A stretch of 33,792 bases of DNA from Candidatus Accumulibacter adjunctus (GTDB lineage: Bacteria; Pseudomonadota; Gammaproteobacteria; Burkholderiales; Rhodocyclaceae). Below the pieces are notes generated by a model. The model worked only from the letters and a program-made list of their open reading frames with translations. It made no database searches and had not been told where the DNA came from. The DNA lies in assembly GCA_000585015.1 (NCBI GenBank), contig JFAX01000004.1, positions 194,342 through 228,133 of the forward strand, in the 5' to 3' direction. This document shows, one piece after another, positions 8,362-21,500 of the stretch; position 1 is the first letter of the stretch, and each line of letters begins with the position of its first letter. The translations under genes were made by a program, and so were the position numbers.

Positions 8362-8398
8362 TCAGGTCCGGGTCTCCCGTTCGTCCCGGGCGGTAGGT

Positions 8399-9007
8399 TC
8401 AGCCCTGCGGTATGGTCTCGCTGAACGCCGGGCGCAGCATCAGCTTTTCGTAGAGGCGTGCGAGATTCGGGTGCTTCCCACGCCAGTCGATTTCCGGAAA
8501 GCGGAAGACGAGGTAGCCGAGCGCACAGCCGCAGGCGACGTCGGCGAGCGAGAAGTGCGTGCCCATGCACCAGTTGCCGTCGGCGAGTTCGCTCGCCATG
8601 TATTCCAGACTGGTGATGATCTTGAGCTGCTGACGAGTGATCCAGTCCGGGCTCTGCTGCGCGGCCGGCCGCTTCCGCTCGAGGAACACCAGCGCCGCCG
8701 CGTCACAGATGCCGTCGGCGAGTGCCTCCCAGCGCCGCACTTCGGAACGTTCGCGGTTTGGCGCAGGCATCAACTTGTTGTTGGGCGCGACGTTGTCGAG
8801 GTATTCGACGATGACTCGCGAATCGAACAGGACGGTGTTGTCGTCGAGGACGAGCACCGGGATCTTGCCCAGCGGATTGACGTGGCTCACCTGGTTCTCG
8901 GGCAGCCATGGCGAGTCGATCTCGAACTCGTAGTCGATCTTCTTCTCGGCCAGGACGACCCGCGTCTTGCGGACGTACGGACTGGTCAGTGATCCGATGA
9001 GCTTCAT
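8399..9007 (-). CDS. Glutathione S-transferase family protein (YibF-like)
   Basis: A 202-residue protein with an N-terminal thioredoxin-fold GST domain: MKLIGSLTSPYVRKTRV, NPLGKIPVLV with the cis-proline, and FDSRVIVEYLD, the glutathione-binding Asp-Ser motif. A helical C-terminal domain follows, with ALADGICDAAL and RPAAQQS. These motifs and the length closely resemble E. coli YibF. The family conjugates or transfers glutathione; the physiological substrate is unknown. The start at MKLIGS is supported by GGGAAACAG upstream and by a perfect extended -10 promoter further upstream. Confidence 0.92.
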   Translation of the reverse strand: MKLIGSLTSPYVRKTRVVLAEKKIDYEFEIDSPWLPENQVSHVNPLGKIPVLVLDDNTVLFDSRVIVEYLDNVAPNNKLMPAPNRERSEVRRWEALADGICDAAALVFLERKRPAAQQSPDWITRQQLKIITSLEYMASELADGNWCMGTHFSLADVACGCALGYLVFRFPEIDWRGKHPNLARLYEKLMLRPAFSETIPQG

Positions 9008-9037
9008 CTGTTTCCCAATGGTAAAAAACTGCGCAGG

Positions 9038-10498
<1,461 letters not shown>

Positions 10499-10499
<1 letters not shown>

Positions 10500-10828
10500 T
10501 GCGTGCCAATGAGCATTCACCGGTCGGCATCGGTGCGGATGGCGAGCCGCTGCCGGCAATGGTCGCCTGCCCGAGTTGCGAGCGACTGGTGCCGGCAGGC
10601 TCGGCGTATTGCCCGCACTGCTGCGGTGAGGATGGGCGCCGTGGCGCGCTGGTGCGTGGTGGCATGCTCGGCTGGATCTTTGGCTTTCTGACCGGCGGGC
10701 TGGCCAGCGCCGCCTGGTCATCCTTCGTCGGGCCGGAACAGACGACGTGGACACCGGTGCTGCTGACGACCTTTGGTTGTGCGGCAGCGGGGATCGTCAT
10801 CGGCATGGCCGTGAACTGGCGACGCTGA
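10499..10828 (+). CDS. Zinc-ribbon protein with two membrane helices, unknown function
   Basis: A 109-residue protein. Residues about 24-42 form a zinc ribbon with CPSCERL and CPHCCG (two CxxC pairs). Two hydrophobic segments follow: MLGWIFGFLTGGLASAAW and VLLTTFGCAAAGIVIGMAV. It probably sits in the inner membrane with the ribbon in the cytoplasm. Its start overlaps the purB stop by one base, implying translational coupling. I do not recognise a named family. Confidence 0.75.
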
Positions 10829-10831
10829 GCC

Positions 10832-11152
10832 GTGTCGGTCTTTGCCGGGAATCTGCGCAAGCTGCCGGGGATATCGCACCTGCAGGCGATCCGCCTGCTG
10901 GATGCGACGGGAGAAGTCGTCGACAGCATCGAGAACCGTGCCGGCAGCCAGGGGGCGCTCGCGATCTACAATCACCTCGCGCAGACCTATGGCGCGATCA
11001 CGCCCGAGGCGGCGGCGAAGGGGCTCGAACTGTTTGCCGAACACGTCGATGAGGCGCGCGCCAACCCCGGCCGGCATCCCAACATCGACCGCCTGCTGCT
11101 GCTCGTCGGCGAGCAGCGCACCTTGCGCGCGAAGCACGTTTTTGCGCTATGA
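10832..11152 (+). CDS. DUF2322 family protein
   Basis: A 106-residue soluble protein starting at a GTG three bases after the previous stop. It contains GNLRKLPGISHLQAIRLLD, IENRAGSQGALAIYNHLAQ and ANPGRHPNIDRLL, which match my recollection of DUF2322, a family of about 100 residues found mostly in Proteobacteria and without known function. No signal peptide or membrane segment is visible. It appears to be the third member of a purB-led transcript. Confidence 0.7.
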   Translation: MSVFAGNLRKLPGISHLQAIRLLDATGEVVDSIENRAGSQGALAIYNHLAQTYGAITPEAAAKGLELFAEHVDEARANPGRHPNIDRLLLLVGEQRTLRAKHVFAL

Positions 11153-11183
11153 ACCACTACCTCAACCACAACGGAGAGAAGCC

Positions 11184-11639
11184 ATGAAGAAAGTCGTTGC
11201 AGCCCTGTTGCTGACCACCTGCGCCGGGGCCGTGTACGCCCAGCAGGCCCTGAAGCCGGAGGAGATGATCAAGTATCGCAAGGCCGGTTACAGCTTCATG
11301 GCGTGGAACATGGGCAAGATCAAGGCCAACCTCGAAGGTACCTACAACAAGGAGCAGGTGATCGCCGCCGCCAACGTCGTCGCAGCGACCGCCAATTCCG
11401 GCATGGGCGCCTTGTTTGGTGCGGGTACCGACAAGGACGTCGGCGGCGAGAAGACGCGTGTCAAGCCGGAGTTCTTCAAGGAACAGGACAAGGTCAAGGA
11501 ACTGGCGATGGCCTACATCAAGGAAGCCAACGAGTTGCAGAAGGTGGCGGCCACGGGCGACGCGGCGGCGGTGAAGGTACAGTTCGGCAAGACTGGCGAA
11601 AGCTGCAAGGCCTGCCACGACAAGTTCCGCAAGGACTGA
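11184..11639 (+). CDS. Class II cytochrome c (cytochrome c')
   Basis: A 151-residue periplasmic heme protein. It has a signal peptide (MKKVVAALLLTTCAGAVYA, cleavage probably before QQALKP), a four-helix-bundle body, and a C-terminal heme motif CKACH about eight residues before the end (CKACHDKFRKD), the cytochrome c' layout. Such proteins bind NO or carry electrons. A GGAGAG ribosome site precedes the ATG. It converges with a cytochrome b561-type gene, the membrane partner often found beside class II cytochromes. The exact physiological role cannot be read from sequence. Confidence 0.92.
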   Translation: MKKVVAALLLTTCAGAVYAQQALKPEEMIKYRKAGYSFMAWNMGKIKANLEGTYNKEQVIAAANVVAATANSGMGALFGAGTDKDVGGEKTRVKPEFFKEQDKVKELAMAYIKEANELQKVAATGDAAAVKVQFGKTGESCKACHDKFRKD

Positions 11640-11653
11640 GTGCGGCGGCACAG

Positions 11654-11686
11654 GTCGCTGCCGGACCGCGTGCGGCAGGCAGCGAC
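11654..11686. terminator. Hairpin between cytochrome c' and cytochrome b genes
   Basis: GTCGCTGCC (11654-11662) pairs perfectly with GGCAGCGAC (11678-11686) across a 15-base loop that can itself fold (CCG/CGG). It sits in the 73-base gap between convergent genes, so it can serve both transcripts. There is no clear U-tract. Confidence 0.5.
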
Positions 11687-11712
11687 GCCGCTGCGCTGCC
11701 GACTGGGGGGCT

Positions 11713-12408
11713 CTACCAGGCGGGCGTGGAAACTGGCGCTGCGGCCGGCGGGGGTACCCACTCCCCGCTGCCGGCATAGACCGTCGCGACGGCAAACGCC
11801 AGCGCGACGATGAACGCCAACGGCCCGCCGCCGGTGGCTGGCGGGCCGTACTCCGGAGCGGCCTCCTTGCAGCCGGTGAGCATCGGTCTGACCAGGTTCT
11901 CCTTCTTGGCGTGCGCGTAGAAGCCGATTGCCGCCAGGTGCAGCAGGACCAGCAGCACGAGCAGGTTGACCGAAAGCTTGTGCCAGCCGGTCAGGCGCTC
12001 GCTGAGCTCGCTGCTGACCAGTGCGTACAGGGGGCCGCGGAAGGCGATGTCGTCGTTGGCGAAGAGGCCGCTGGAGACTTGGAAGGCAAGCAACCCGAGC
12101 AGCCCGAAGACCGAGAGCGCGCCAAGCGGGTTGTGGCCCAGTCCGCGCCACTGGCCACGCAGGTAGGCGATGACGGCGTTGGGCGTCGGCAGGAAGGAGA
12201 TGAAGCGGGCGTAGGTCGAGCCGATCAGTCCCCACAGCAGGCGAAAGCTCAGCAGGCCGAGGATGGCGAGACCGAAGCGGCCGTGCCAGACCATCGCATT
12301 GCCGCCGATCTTGCCGCTGACGAAGGATGCGACGACGAGCAGCACGAGAGCCCAGTGGAAGACCCGTGTCGGCAAATCCCAGACGCGGATGCGCTGCTTG
12401 TCACTCAT
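11713..12408 (-). CDS. Cytochrome b561-type membrane protein
   Basis: A 231-residue di-heme b-type cytochrome of the inner membrane. It has about four to five hydrophobic helices and histidines placed as expected for heme ligands: TRVFHW near the N-terminus, MVWHGRFG, GWHKLS and LLHLAAIGFYAH. The family passes electrons between quinols and soluble cytochromes. The start is MSDKQRIRVWD, preceded by a strong GGAGGTCAGGAG site. It converges with the cytochrome c' gene, its probable partner, and lies 44 bases downstream of secF on the same strand, so it may be read through from the sec operon. Confidence 0.88.
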   Translation of the reverse strand: MSDKQRIRVWDLPTRVFHWALVLLVVASFVSGKIGGNAMVWHGRFGLAILGLLSFRLLWGLIGSTYARFISFLPTPNAVIAYLRGQWRGLGHNPLGALSVFGLLGLLAFQVSSGLFANDDIAFRGPLYALVSSELSERLTGWHKLSVNLLVLLVLLHLAAIGFYAHAKKENLVRPMLTGCKEAAPEYGPPATGGGPLAFIVALAFAVATVYAGSGEWVPPPAAAPVSTPAW

Positions 12409-12452
12409 CTCCTGACCTCCGTCCTTGCATGCAGCCGTGGCGGCTTTGCCGG

Positions 12453-13397
12453 TCAGACGACCGCGCCTTCGTCGTTGGCGCCCTCGATCTGCCGCTTCGC
12501 TTTGACGAACTGCTCGCGCGACACGCCCAGCCACATCACCAGCGGGCTGGCGACGAGCACTGACGAGTAGATGCCGAAGCAGATGCCGATGGTCAGCGCC
12601 AATGAGAAATAGTACAGCGTCTCGCCACCGAAGATGAGCATCGACAGGACCATCATCTGCGTCGAACCATGCGTGATGATGGTGCGCGAAATGGTGCTGG
12701 TGATCGCGTGGTCGAGCACCTGTGGTGTCGTCAGGCCACGCGTCTTCTTGAAGGTCTCGCGCACGCGGTCGAAGACGACGACCGATTCATTGACGGAATA
12801 GCCGAGGACGGCCAGCACGGCAGCCAGGACCGAGAGCGAGAATTCCCACTGGAAGAAGGCGAAGAAGCCGAGGATGATCACCACGTCATGGAGGTTGGCG
12901 ATGATCGCCGAGACCGAGAAACGCCACTCGAAGCGGAAGGCGAGATAAAGAACGATGCCGACGACCACCAGCAGCAGCGCCAGCGCGCCGTTCTCCGCCA
13001 GCTCCCGGCCGACCTGCGGGCCGACGAACTCGACACGTCGCAGATTGGCTCCCGGAGCCTCGGCAGTCAGCGCCTGCATCACCGATTCGCCGATCCGGGC
13101 GGTGTTCTGCTCCGCCTTGAGTGGCAGACGGATCAGCACATCGCGGCTGGAGCCGAAATTCTGTACCGAAAAGTCACTGTGGCCGGCCTTGGCGAGTCCC
13201 TCGCGGACCTTTTCGAGATCGGCCGCCTGCTCGTAGTTGATCTCGATCAGGGTGCCGCCGGTGAACTCGACCGAGAGGTGCAGGCCACGACTGACGAGGA
13301 AGAAGACCGACAGCAGAAAGGTGAGCAGCGAGATGACGTTGAACGTCACCGCATGGCGCATGAACGGGATGTCTTTTCTGATACGGAAGAATTCCAT
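12453..13397 (-). CDS. secF: Protein translocase subunit SecF
   Basis: Inner-membrane partner of SecD that uses proton-motive force to pull proteins released from SecYEG. The 314-residue product has an N-terminal helix (ISLLTFLLSVFFLVS) and the periplasmic LSVEFTGGTLIEI motif. A five-helix RND-type region follows, with LAVLGYSVNESVVVFDRVRE and the repeat-like SRTIITHGSTQMMVL. The ATG at MEFFRIRKDIPF is chosen from homologous starts and a GGAAACGGACAG site. It lies 11 bases after secD. Confidence 0.96.
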   Translation of the reverse strand: MEFFRIRKDIPFMRHAVTFNVISLLTFLLSVFFLVSRGLHLSVEFTGGTLIEINYEQAADLEKVREGLAKAGHSDFSVQNFGSSRDVLIRLPLKAEQNTARIGESVMQALTAEAPGANLRRVEFVGPQVGRELAENGALALLLVVVGIVLYLAFRFEWRFSVSAIIANLHDVVIILGFFAFFQWEFSLSVLAAVLAVLGYSVNESVVVFDRVRETFKKTRGLTTPQVLDHAITSTISRTIITHGSTQMMVLSMLIFGGETLYYFSLALTIGICFGIYSSVLVASPLVMWLGVSREQFVKAKRQIEGANDEGAVV

Positions 13398-13408
13398 CTG
13401 TCCGTTTC

Positions 13409-15286
13409 CTATCTGGCAGTCGTGGTGCTGCCGTCGGTCGGCTTCCAGACCTGGCCGATGGCAAGGGATTCGAGCTTGCGGCGACGACCGTAGATCAGGT
13501 TGATCATCGCACGCGAGACGACGACGGCGGAAAACAGCGAGGTCAGGATGCCGAGGCAGTGCACGACGGCGAAGCCCCGCACCGGCCCGGAACCGAAGAT
13601 CAGCAGCGCGACGCCAGCGATCAGGGTGGTGATGTTGGAGTCGAGGATGGTGCCGAATGCCCGCTCGTAGCCGGTGTGGATCGCCGCCTGCGGCGTCGAG
13701 CCATTGCGCAGTTCCTCGCGGATGCGCTCGTTGATCAGCACGTTGGCGTCGATCGCCATGCCCAGCGTCAGCGCGATGGCGGCGATTCCCGGCAGCGTCA
13801 GCGTCGCCTGCAGCAGCGAGAGCAGGGCGACGAGAAAGAGCAGGTTGGCCGCCAAGGCGACGACCGATACCACTCCGAAGAGTTGGTAGTAGGCGATCAT
13901 GAAGACGGCAATCGCTGCGAAGCCCCACATCGTCGAGTGGAATCCCTTGCGGATGTTCTCGGCGCCAAGGCTGGGGCCGATGGTCCGTTCCTCGATGATC
14001 TCCATCGGCGCGGCAAGCGAGCCGGCACGCAAGAGCAACGCCGTGTCGTTGGCCTCGACGGTACTCATGCGGCCCGATATCTGGACGCGCCCACCGGCGA
14101 TCTCGGCCCGGATGACCGGCGCCGTGATCACTTCGCCCTTGCCTTTTTCGATCAGTACGATCGCCATTCGCTTGCCGACGTTGTCGCGCGTGACGTCCTT
14201 GAAGATTCGCGCGCCGGCGGAATCGAGGGTCAGGTGTACCGCCGGTTCCGATGTCTGGTTGTCGAAACCGGGCTGCGCGTCGGTCAGTCGGTCACCGGTG
14301 AGCACCACCTGCTTCTTGACCAGCAGCGGCATGCCGCCACGCTCGACGTAGAGTTCCGTGCCAAAGGGTACCTGCCCGGCGAGCGCGGCTTCGATTGCCC
14401 CCGGTGTTTCCTCGACCATGCGGATTTCCAGCGTTGCCGTTCGGCCGAGGATGTCCTTGGCCTTGGCGGTATCCTGGACGCCCGGCAATTGGACGACGAT
14501 CCGGTCTGCCCCTTGCTGCGCGATCACCGGCTCGGCGACGCCGAGTTCGTTGATCCGGTTGTGCAGCGTCGTCATGTTCTGCTTGATCGCGAATTCCTGG
14601 ATTCGCTTGATTGCCTCCGGCCTGAGCGTGCCGACGAGCCGCAGATCGTCGCCGTCCCCCTGATCGGCAAGGAGCAGTTCCGACTGGTTGTCCTCGAGTA
14701 CGATGCGCGCCTTGTTGCGCGTCTCGCCGTCGCGGAAGCGGATCACGATCCGCTCGCCCTCGCGGCTGATGCCGGCATGGCGGATGTTCCTGTCGCGCAG
14801 CAGGCTGCGCAGGTCGCCGCCGAGGGCATCGAGCCGCTTGGTCACGGCGCCTTTCATATCCACCTGCAGGAGGAAGTGAACACCGCCGCGCAGGTCGAGA
14901 CCGAGGTACATCGGCAGTGCGTGCAGGCTGGTCAGCCAGCGCGGCGAACTCGACAGCAGGTTGAGCGCGACGACGTACTGCGGGTCACCAGGGTCCGGAT
15001 TGAATTGCTTCTCCAGCACATCCTTCGCCTGCAACTGCTGGTCGGTCGTTGCCAGCCGGACCTTGACGCCGTTGCTGTCGAGGAAGATGCCGCTGTCGGC
15101 GATGGCGGCAGACTGCAAGGCGCTGGCGACACGCTCGCGGACCCGGTCATCGATCTTGATCGTCGCCTTGGCGCTGGAGACCTGCACGGCCGGCGACTCG
15201 CCGAAGAAGTTGGGCAGCGTGTAAATCAGGCCGAAGACCAGTGCGAGGCCGACGATGACGTATTTCCAGAGCGGATAACGATTCAT
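13409..15286 (-). CDS. secD: Protein translocase subunit SecD
   Basis: Large SecDF subunit, 625 residues, within the usual range for proteobacterial SecD. It has an N-terminal helix (WKYVIVGLALVFGLIYTLPN), then the long periplasmic region with GLDLRGGVHFLLQVD and the P1 head domain. The C-terminal RND transmembrane block includes LTLGMAIDANVLINERIREEL, with the aspartate implicated in proton transfer, and FGTILDSNITTLIAG. It is preceded by yajC (60-base gap) and followed by secF (11-base gap), the standard order. Confidence 0.97.
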   Translation of the reverse strand: MNRYPLWKYVIVGLALVFGLIYTLPNFFGESPAVQVSSAKATIKIDDRVRERVASALQSAAIADSGIFLDSNGVKVRLATTDQQLQAKDVLEKQFNPDPGDPQYVVALNLLSSSPRWLTSLHALPMYLGLDLRGGVHFLLQVDMKGAVTKRLDALGGDLRSLLRDRNIRHAGISREGERIVIRFRDGETRNKARIVLEDNQSELLLADQGDGDDLRLVGTLRPEAIKRIQEFAIKQNMTTLHNRINELGVAEPVIAQQGADRIVVQLPGVQDTAKAKDILGRTATLEIRMVEETPGAIEAALAGQVPFGTELYVERGGMPLLVKKQVVLTGDRLTDAQPGFDNQTSEPAVHLTLDSAGARIFKDVTRDNVGKRMAIVLIEKGKGEVITAPVIRAEIAGGRVQISGRMSTVEANDTALLLRAGSLAAPMEIIEERTIGPSLGAENIRKGFHSTMWGFAAIAVFMIAYYQLFGVVSVVALAANLLFLVALLSLLQATLTLPGIAAIALTLGMAIDANVLINERIREELRNGSTPQAAIHTGYERAFGTILDSNITTLIAGVALLIFGSGPVRGFAVVHCLGILTSLFSAVVVSRAMINLIYGRRRKLESLAIGQVWKPTDGSTTTAR

Positions 15287-15346
15287 GGATGCTTGCCGTC
15301 AGTGGTGTGCGCGAGTTGCCCGTGGGCTGGGCAACGAGCGGGCTGG

Positions 15347-15694
15347 TCAGAGCGCTTTCAGCGAGCCCTTGGGCAGCACCAGCTGCACGGCCGGCTTCTG
15401 CACCTGAATCTCGATGCCCTCGGCGACTTCGAGACTGATGAACTGCTCGCCGACCTTGGTGATGCGGCCGGCGATGCCGCCGCCGGTGACGACTTCGTCG
15501 CCCCTGGCGAGCGCTTCGACCATCGCCTTGTGTTCCTTGGCTCGTTTCATCTGCGGCCGGATCATCAGGAAGTAGAGGACGACGAACATCAGGATGATCG
15601 GCAGCAGCTGCATGAAGCCGCCGGTCGGGTCGGAAGAGGCTGCCTGTTGGGCGTGGGCGGTGCTGATCAGCACATCATTCTCCTGAGAAAACAT
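15347..15694 (-). CDS. yajC: Preprotein translocase subunit YajC
   Basis: Small single-span protein that associates with SecDF and SecYEG. The 115-residue product has one hydrophobic helix (about 29-46, PIILMFVVLYFLMIRP) and a cytoplasmic domain with GDEVVTGGGIAGRITKV, both hallmarks of YajC. It starts 31 bases after tgt and precedes secD, matching the tgt-yajC-secD-secF order of many Proteobacteria. Confidence 0.95.
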   Translation of the reverse strand: MFSQENDVLISTAHAQQAASSDPTGGFMQLLPIILMFVVLYFLMIRPQMKRAKEHKAMVEALARGDEVVTGGGIAGRITKVGEQFISLEVAEGIEIQVQKPAVQLVLPKGSLKAL

Positions 15695-15725
15695 TGGTGT
15701 TGAAATCGAGCCGGCGATTGTACCA

Positions 15726-16877
<1,152 letters not shown>

Positions 16878-16894
16878 TCAGCGTGGTGGCAGAA

Positions 16895-16924
16895 AGGAAA
16901 CGCCCGGCCGGCGGTTGCCGGGCG
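16895..16924 (-). terminator. Rho-independent terminator of ppdK
   Basis: Read on the minus strand, CGCCCGGC and GCCGGGCG pair perfectly over 8 bases and are followed by TTTCCTTTCTG, a U-rich tail. It starts 58 bases after the ppdK stop and precedes tgt, so it ends the ppdK transcript. Confidence 0.75.
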
Positions 16925-16981
16925 GGCGGAGGAGAGGACCTGCCGACCGGCAAAGCGGCCAGCAGGGCAGGCAGTGCCGCC

Positions 16982-19714
<2,733 letters not shown>

Positions 19715-19744
19715 AAAAACCCCTCTGGTGAGGAAAGAATGAAA

Positions 19745-19775
19745 GGGCACTTCGAACGGCATGTTCGCAGTGCCC
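19745..19775 (-). terminator. Hairpin with U-rich tail just before ppdK
   Basis: On the minus strand GGGCACT-G-CGAAC, loop ATGCC, GTTCG-A-AGTGCCC forms a 7+5 base-pair stem with one mismatch, followed by TTTCATTCTTTCC. It lies about 100 bases after the oxidoreductase operon and only about 15 bases before the ppdK ribosome site. It may terminate the upstream operon, or act as an attenuator or stabilising element in the ppdK leader. Confidence 0.6.
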
Positions 19776-19819
19776 CGAGAGTCGGTGACCCGGACTTCTG
19801 TGCCGGATCACGGTATGGC

Positions 19820-19853
19820 GGCACCGCTGCCGATGCTGCCGGTCAGCGGCGCC
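19820..19853 (-). other. Second GC-rich hairpin in the por-ppdK gap
   Basis: GGCACCGCTG (19820-19829) pairs with CAGCGGCGCC (19844-19853); read on the minus strand this is a 10-base-pair stem with one G-U wobble around a 14-base loop. No U-tract follows. Together with the hairpin nearer ppdK it fills most of the 163-base gap, in which I could not identify a convincing ppdK promoter. Confidence 0.45.
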
Positions 19854-19877
19854 AAAGCCCGGGAAAGGTGAACGATA

Positions 19878-21500
19878 CTATATCTCTTCCGCCTCCATCT
19901 TGATCGCGCCACAGGGGCATTCGGCGACGCACATGCCGCAGCCCTTGCAGTAGTCGTAATTGAACTCGAAGCGCTTGCCCGGGCCGAGCTTGATCACCGC
20001 GTTGTCGGGGCAGACGCCATAGCAGTTGTCGCATTCGAAGCAGTTGCCGCACGACAGGCAGCGGCGCGCCTCGAAGAGGGCGTTGTGCTCGTCCAGCCCG
20101 CCCTGCACCTCCTCGAAGGTCGACTGGCGACGAATGATGTCGAGCATCGGTCGCACCGTCTTCGGTGCGTCGGCGTAGTACCACGTGTTGAGGTTGTCGA
20201 AGGTCGCCACCTCCTTCTTCGGCGGCGCCACATACTCTTCGCCACGCAGCCAGGCATCGATGTTCCTCGCCGCCTTCTTGCCGTGGCCGATGGCGACCGT
20301 GACGTTGCGTTCGGCCGGCACCATGTCGCCGCCGGCGAAGATGCCGGCATGGCCGGTCATCATGTTGGCGTTGACCTGCACGACACCGTCGCTGACCTCG
20401 AGCCCGGGTACGCCTTCGAGCAGGCCGAGGTCGACGTCCTGGCCCAGCGCCAGCACCAGCGAGTCGGCCTCGATGGTCTCGTACTCGCCGGTCGGTTGCG
20501 GGAAGCCCTTGCTGTCGAGCGCCATCTTCTCGATCGTCAGCGACGATTCGTGCGCCTGCTTGATGGTCGACAGCCATTTCACCATGATGCCTTCCTGCAG
20601 CGCTTCCTCGACCTCGAAGTCGTGTGCCGGCATTTTTTCGCGCGTGCGGCGATAGACGATCAGCGGCTCGGCGCCCATGCGCTTGGCGGTGCGCGCGACG
20701 TCTATCGCCGTGTTGCCACCGCCATAGACGACGACGCGGCGGCCGAGGAGTGGCTTCTCCTCGCCCTCCATGCTGCGCAGCAGCGAGATGGCGTCGATGA
20801 TCTTCGCCGCATCACCGGCGGGAATCATCGCTCGTTTGCCGATGTGGGCGCCGACGGCGAGGAAGGCGGCGTCGAAGCCGCCGTCCTGCATCGTCGCGAG
20901 GATGTTCTCGACCTTGCTGCCAAGCTTCACCGTGACACCGAGATCGACGACCCGCTGCATCTCGGCTTCCAGCACCTCGCGCGGCAGGCGGTACTTGGGA
21001 ATGCCGAAGCGCATCATGCCGCCGAGCAGCGGCCCCGCTTCCTGTACCGTGACCCGGTGGCCGAGGCGGCGCAGGTGATAGGCGGCCGACATGCCCGAGG
21101 GGCCGGCGCCGACGATCAGGACGTGCTTGCCCGATTCGCTCGCCGGCGGCGTCAGCTTCCAGCCGCGCTTCAGCGCCTCATCGCCGAGGAAGCGCTCGAC
21201 CGAATTGATCCCCACCGGCGCATCGAGCTGGCCGCGGTTGCAGGCGCCCTCGCAGGTGTGATAGCAGACCCGTCCCATGATCGCCGGGAACGGGTTGTCT
21301 CTGGTCAGGTGTCGCCAGGCGCTTTCATAGTCGCCCGATTCGGCGTGGAACAGCCAGCCCTGGATGTCCTCGCCGGCTGGACACTGTTTGTTGCATGGCG
21401 GCAGGCGGTCGAGATAGACCGGCCGCGAGGTGCGCCAGGAGCCGGTGCGGTTGGCCAGCGATGAGCCGGGATCCAGCGTGATCGCAAAGGGTTTGTCCAT
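19878..21500 (-). CDS. GltD-like FAD/NAD(P) oxidoreductase fused to a ferredoxin (PorD-like) domain
   Basis: A 540-residue electron-transfer subunit. Residues 36-90 carry GltD-type cysteines (CNKQC, CYHTCEGACNRG). FAD binding is at GAGPSGMSAA (131-140), NAD(P) binding around VVVYGGGNTAIDVA, and the late FAD motif GIFAGGDMV. The C-terminal 63 residues form a ferredoxin with cysteines at 481, 484, 487, 490, 493 and 497 and again at 518, 521, 524 and 528. It follows the beta-subunit gene in a TGATG overlap. It probably replaces the separate delta (ferredoxin) subunit and links the oxidoreductase to NAD(P)(H), as the GltD-like subunit does in phenylglyoxylate:NAD oxidoreductase. That coupling is inferred. 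Confidence 0.87.
   Translation of the reverse strand: MDKPFAITLDPGSSLANRTGSWRTSRPVYLDRLPPCNKQCPAGEDIQGWLFHAESGDYESAWRHLTRDNPFPAIMGRVCYHTCEGACNRGQLDAPVGINSVERFLGDEALKRGWKLTPPASESGKHVLIVGAGPSGMSAAYHLRRLGHRVTVQEAGPLLGGMMRFGIPKYRLPREVLEAEMQRVVDLGVTVKLGSKVENILATMQDGGFDAAFLAVGAHIGKRAMIPAGDAAKIIDAISLLRSMEGEEKPLLGRRVVVYGGGNTAIDVARTAKRMGAEPLIVYRRTREKMPAHDFEVEEALQEGIMVKWLSTIKQAHESSLTIEKMALDSKGFPQPTGEYETIEADSLVLALGQDVDLGLLEGVPGLEVSDGVVQVNANMMTGHAGIFAGGDMVPAERNVTVAIGHGKKAARNIDAWLRGEEYVAPPKKEVATFDNLNTWYYADAPKTVRPMLDIIRRQSTFEEVQGGLDEHNALFEARRCLSCGNCFECDNCYGVCPDNAVIKLGPGKRFEFNYDYCKGCGMCVAECPCGAIKMEAEEI

Noticed and set aside
13559-15703. A 714-codon plus-strand open frame opposite secD and yajC
   Set aside because: Same antisense artefact: the minus strand encodes clear SecD and YajC, and the plus-strand product has no recognisable motif.
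19715-19762. Alternative ppdK start at 19762
   Set aside because: Its ATG lies in the loop of the leader hairpin, has no ribosome site and adds residues not typical of PPDK.
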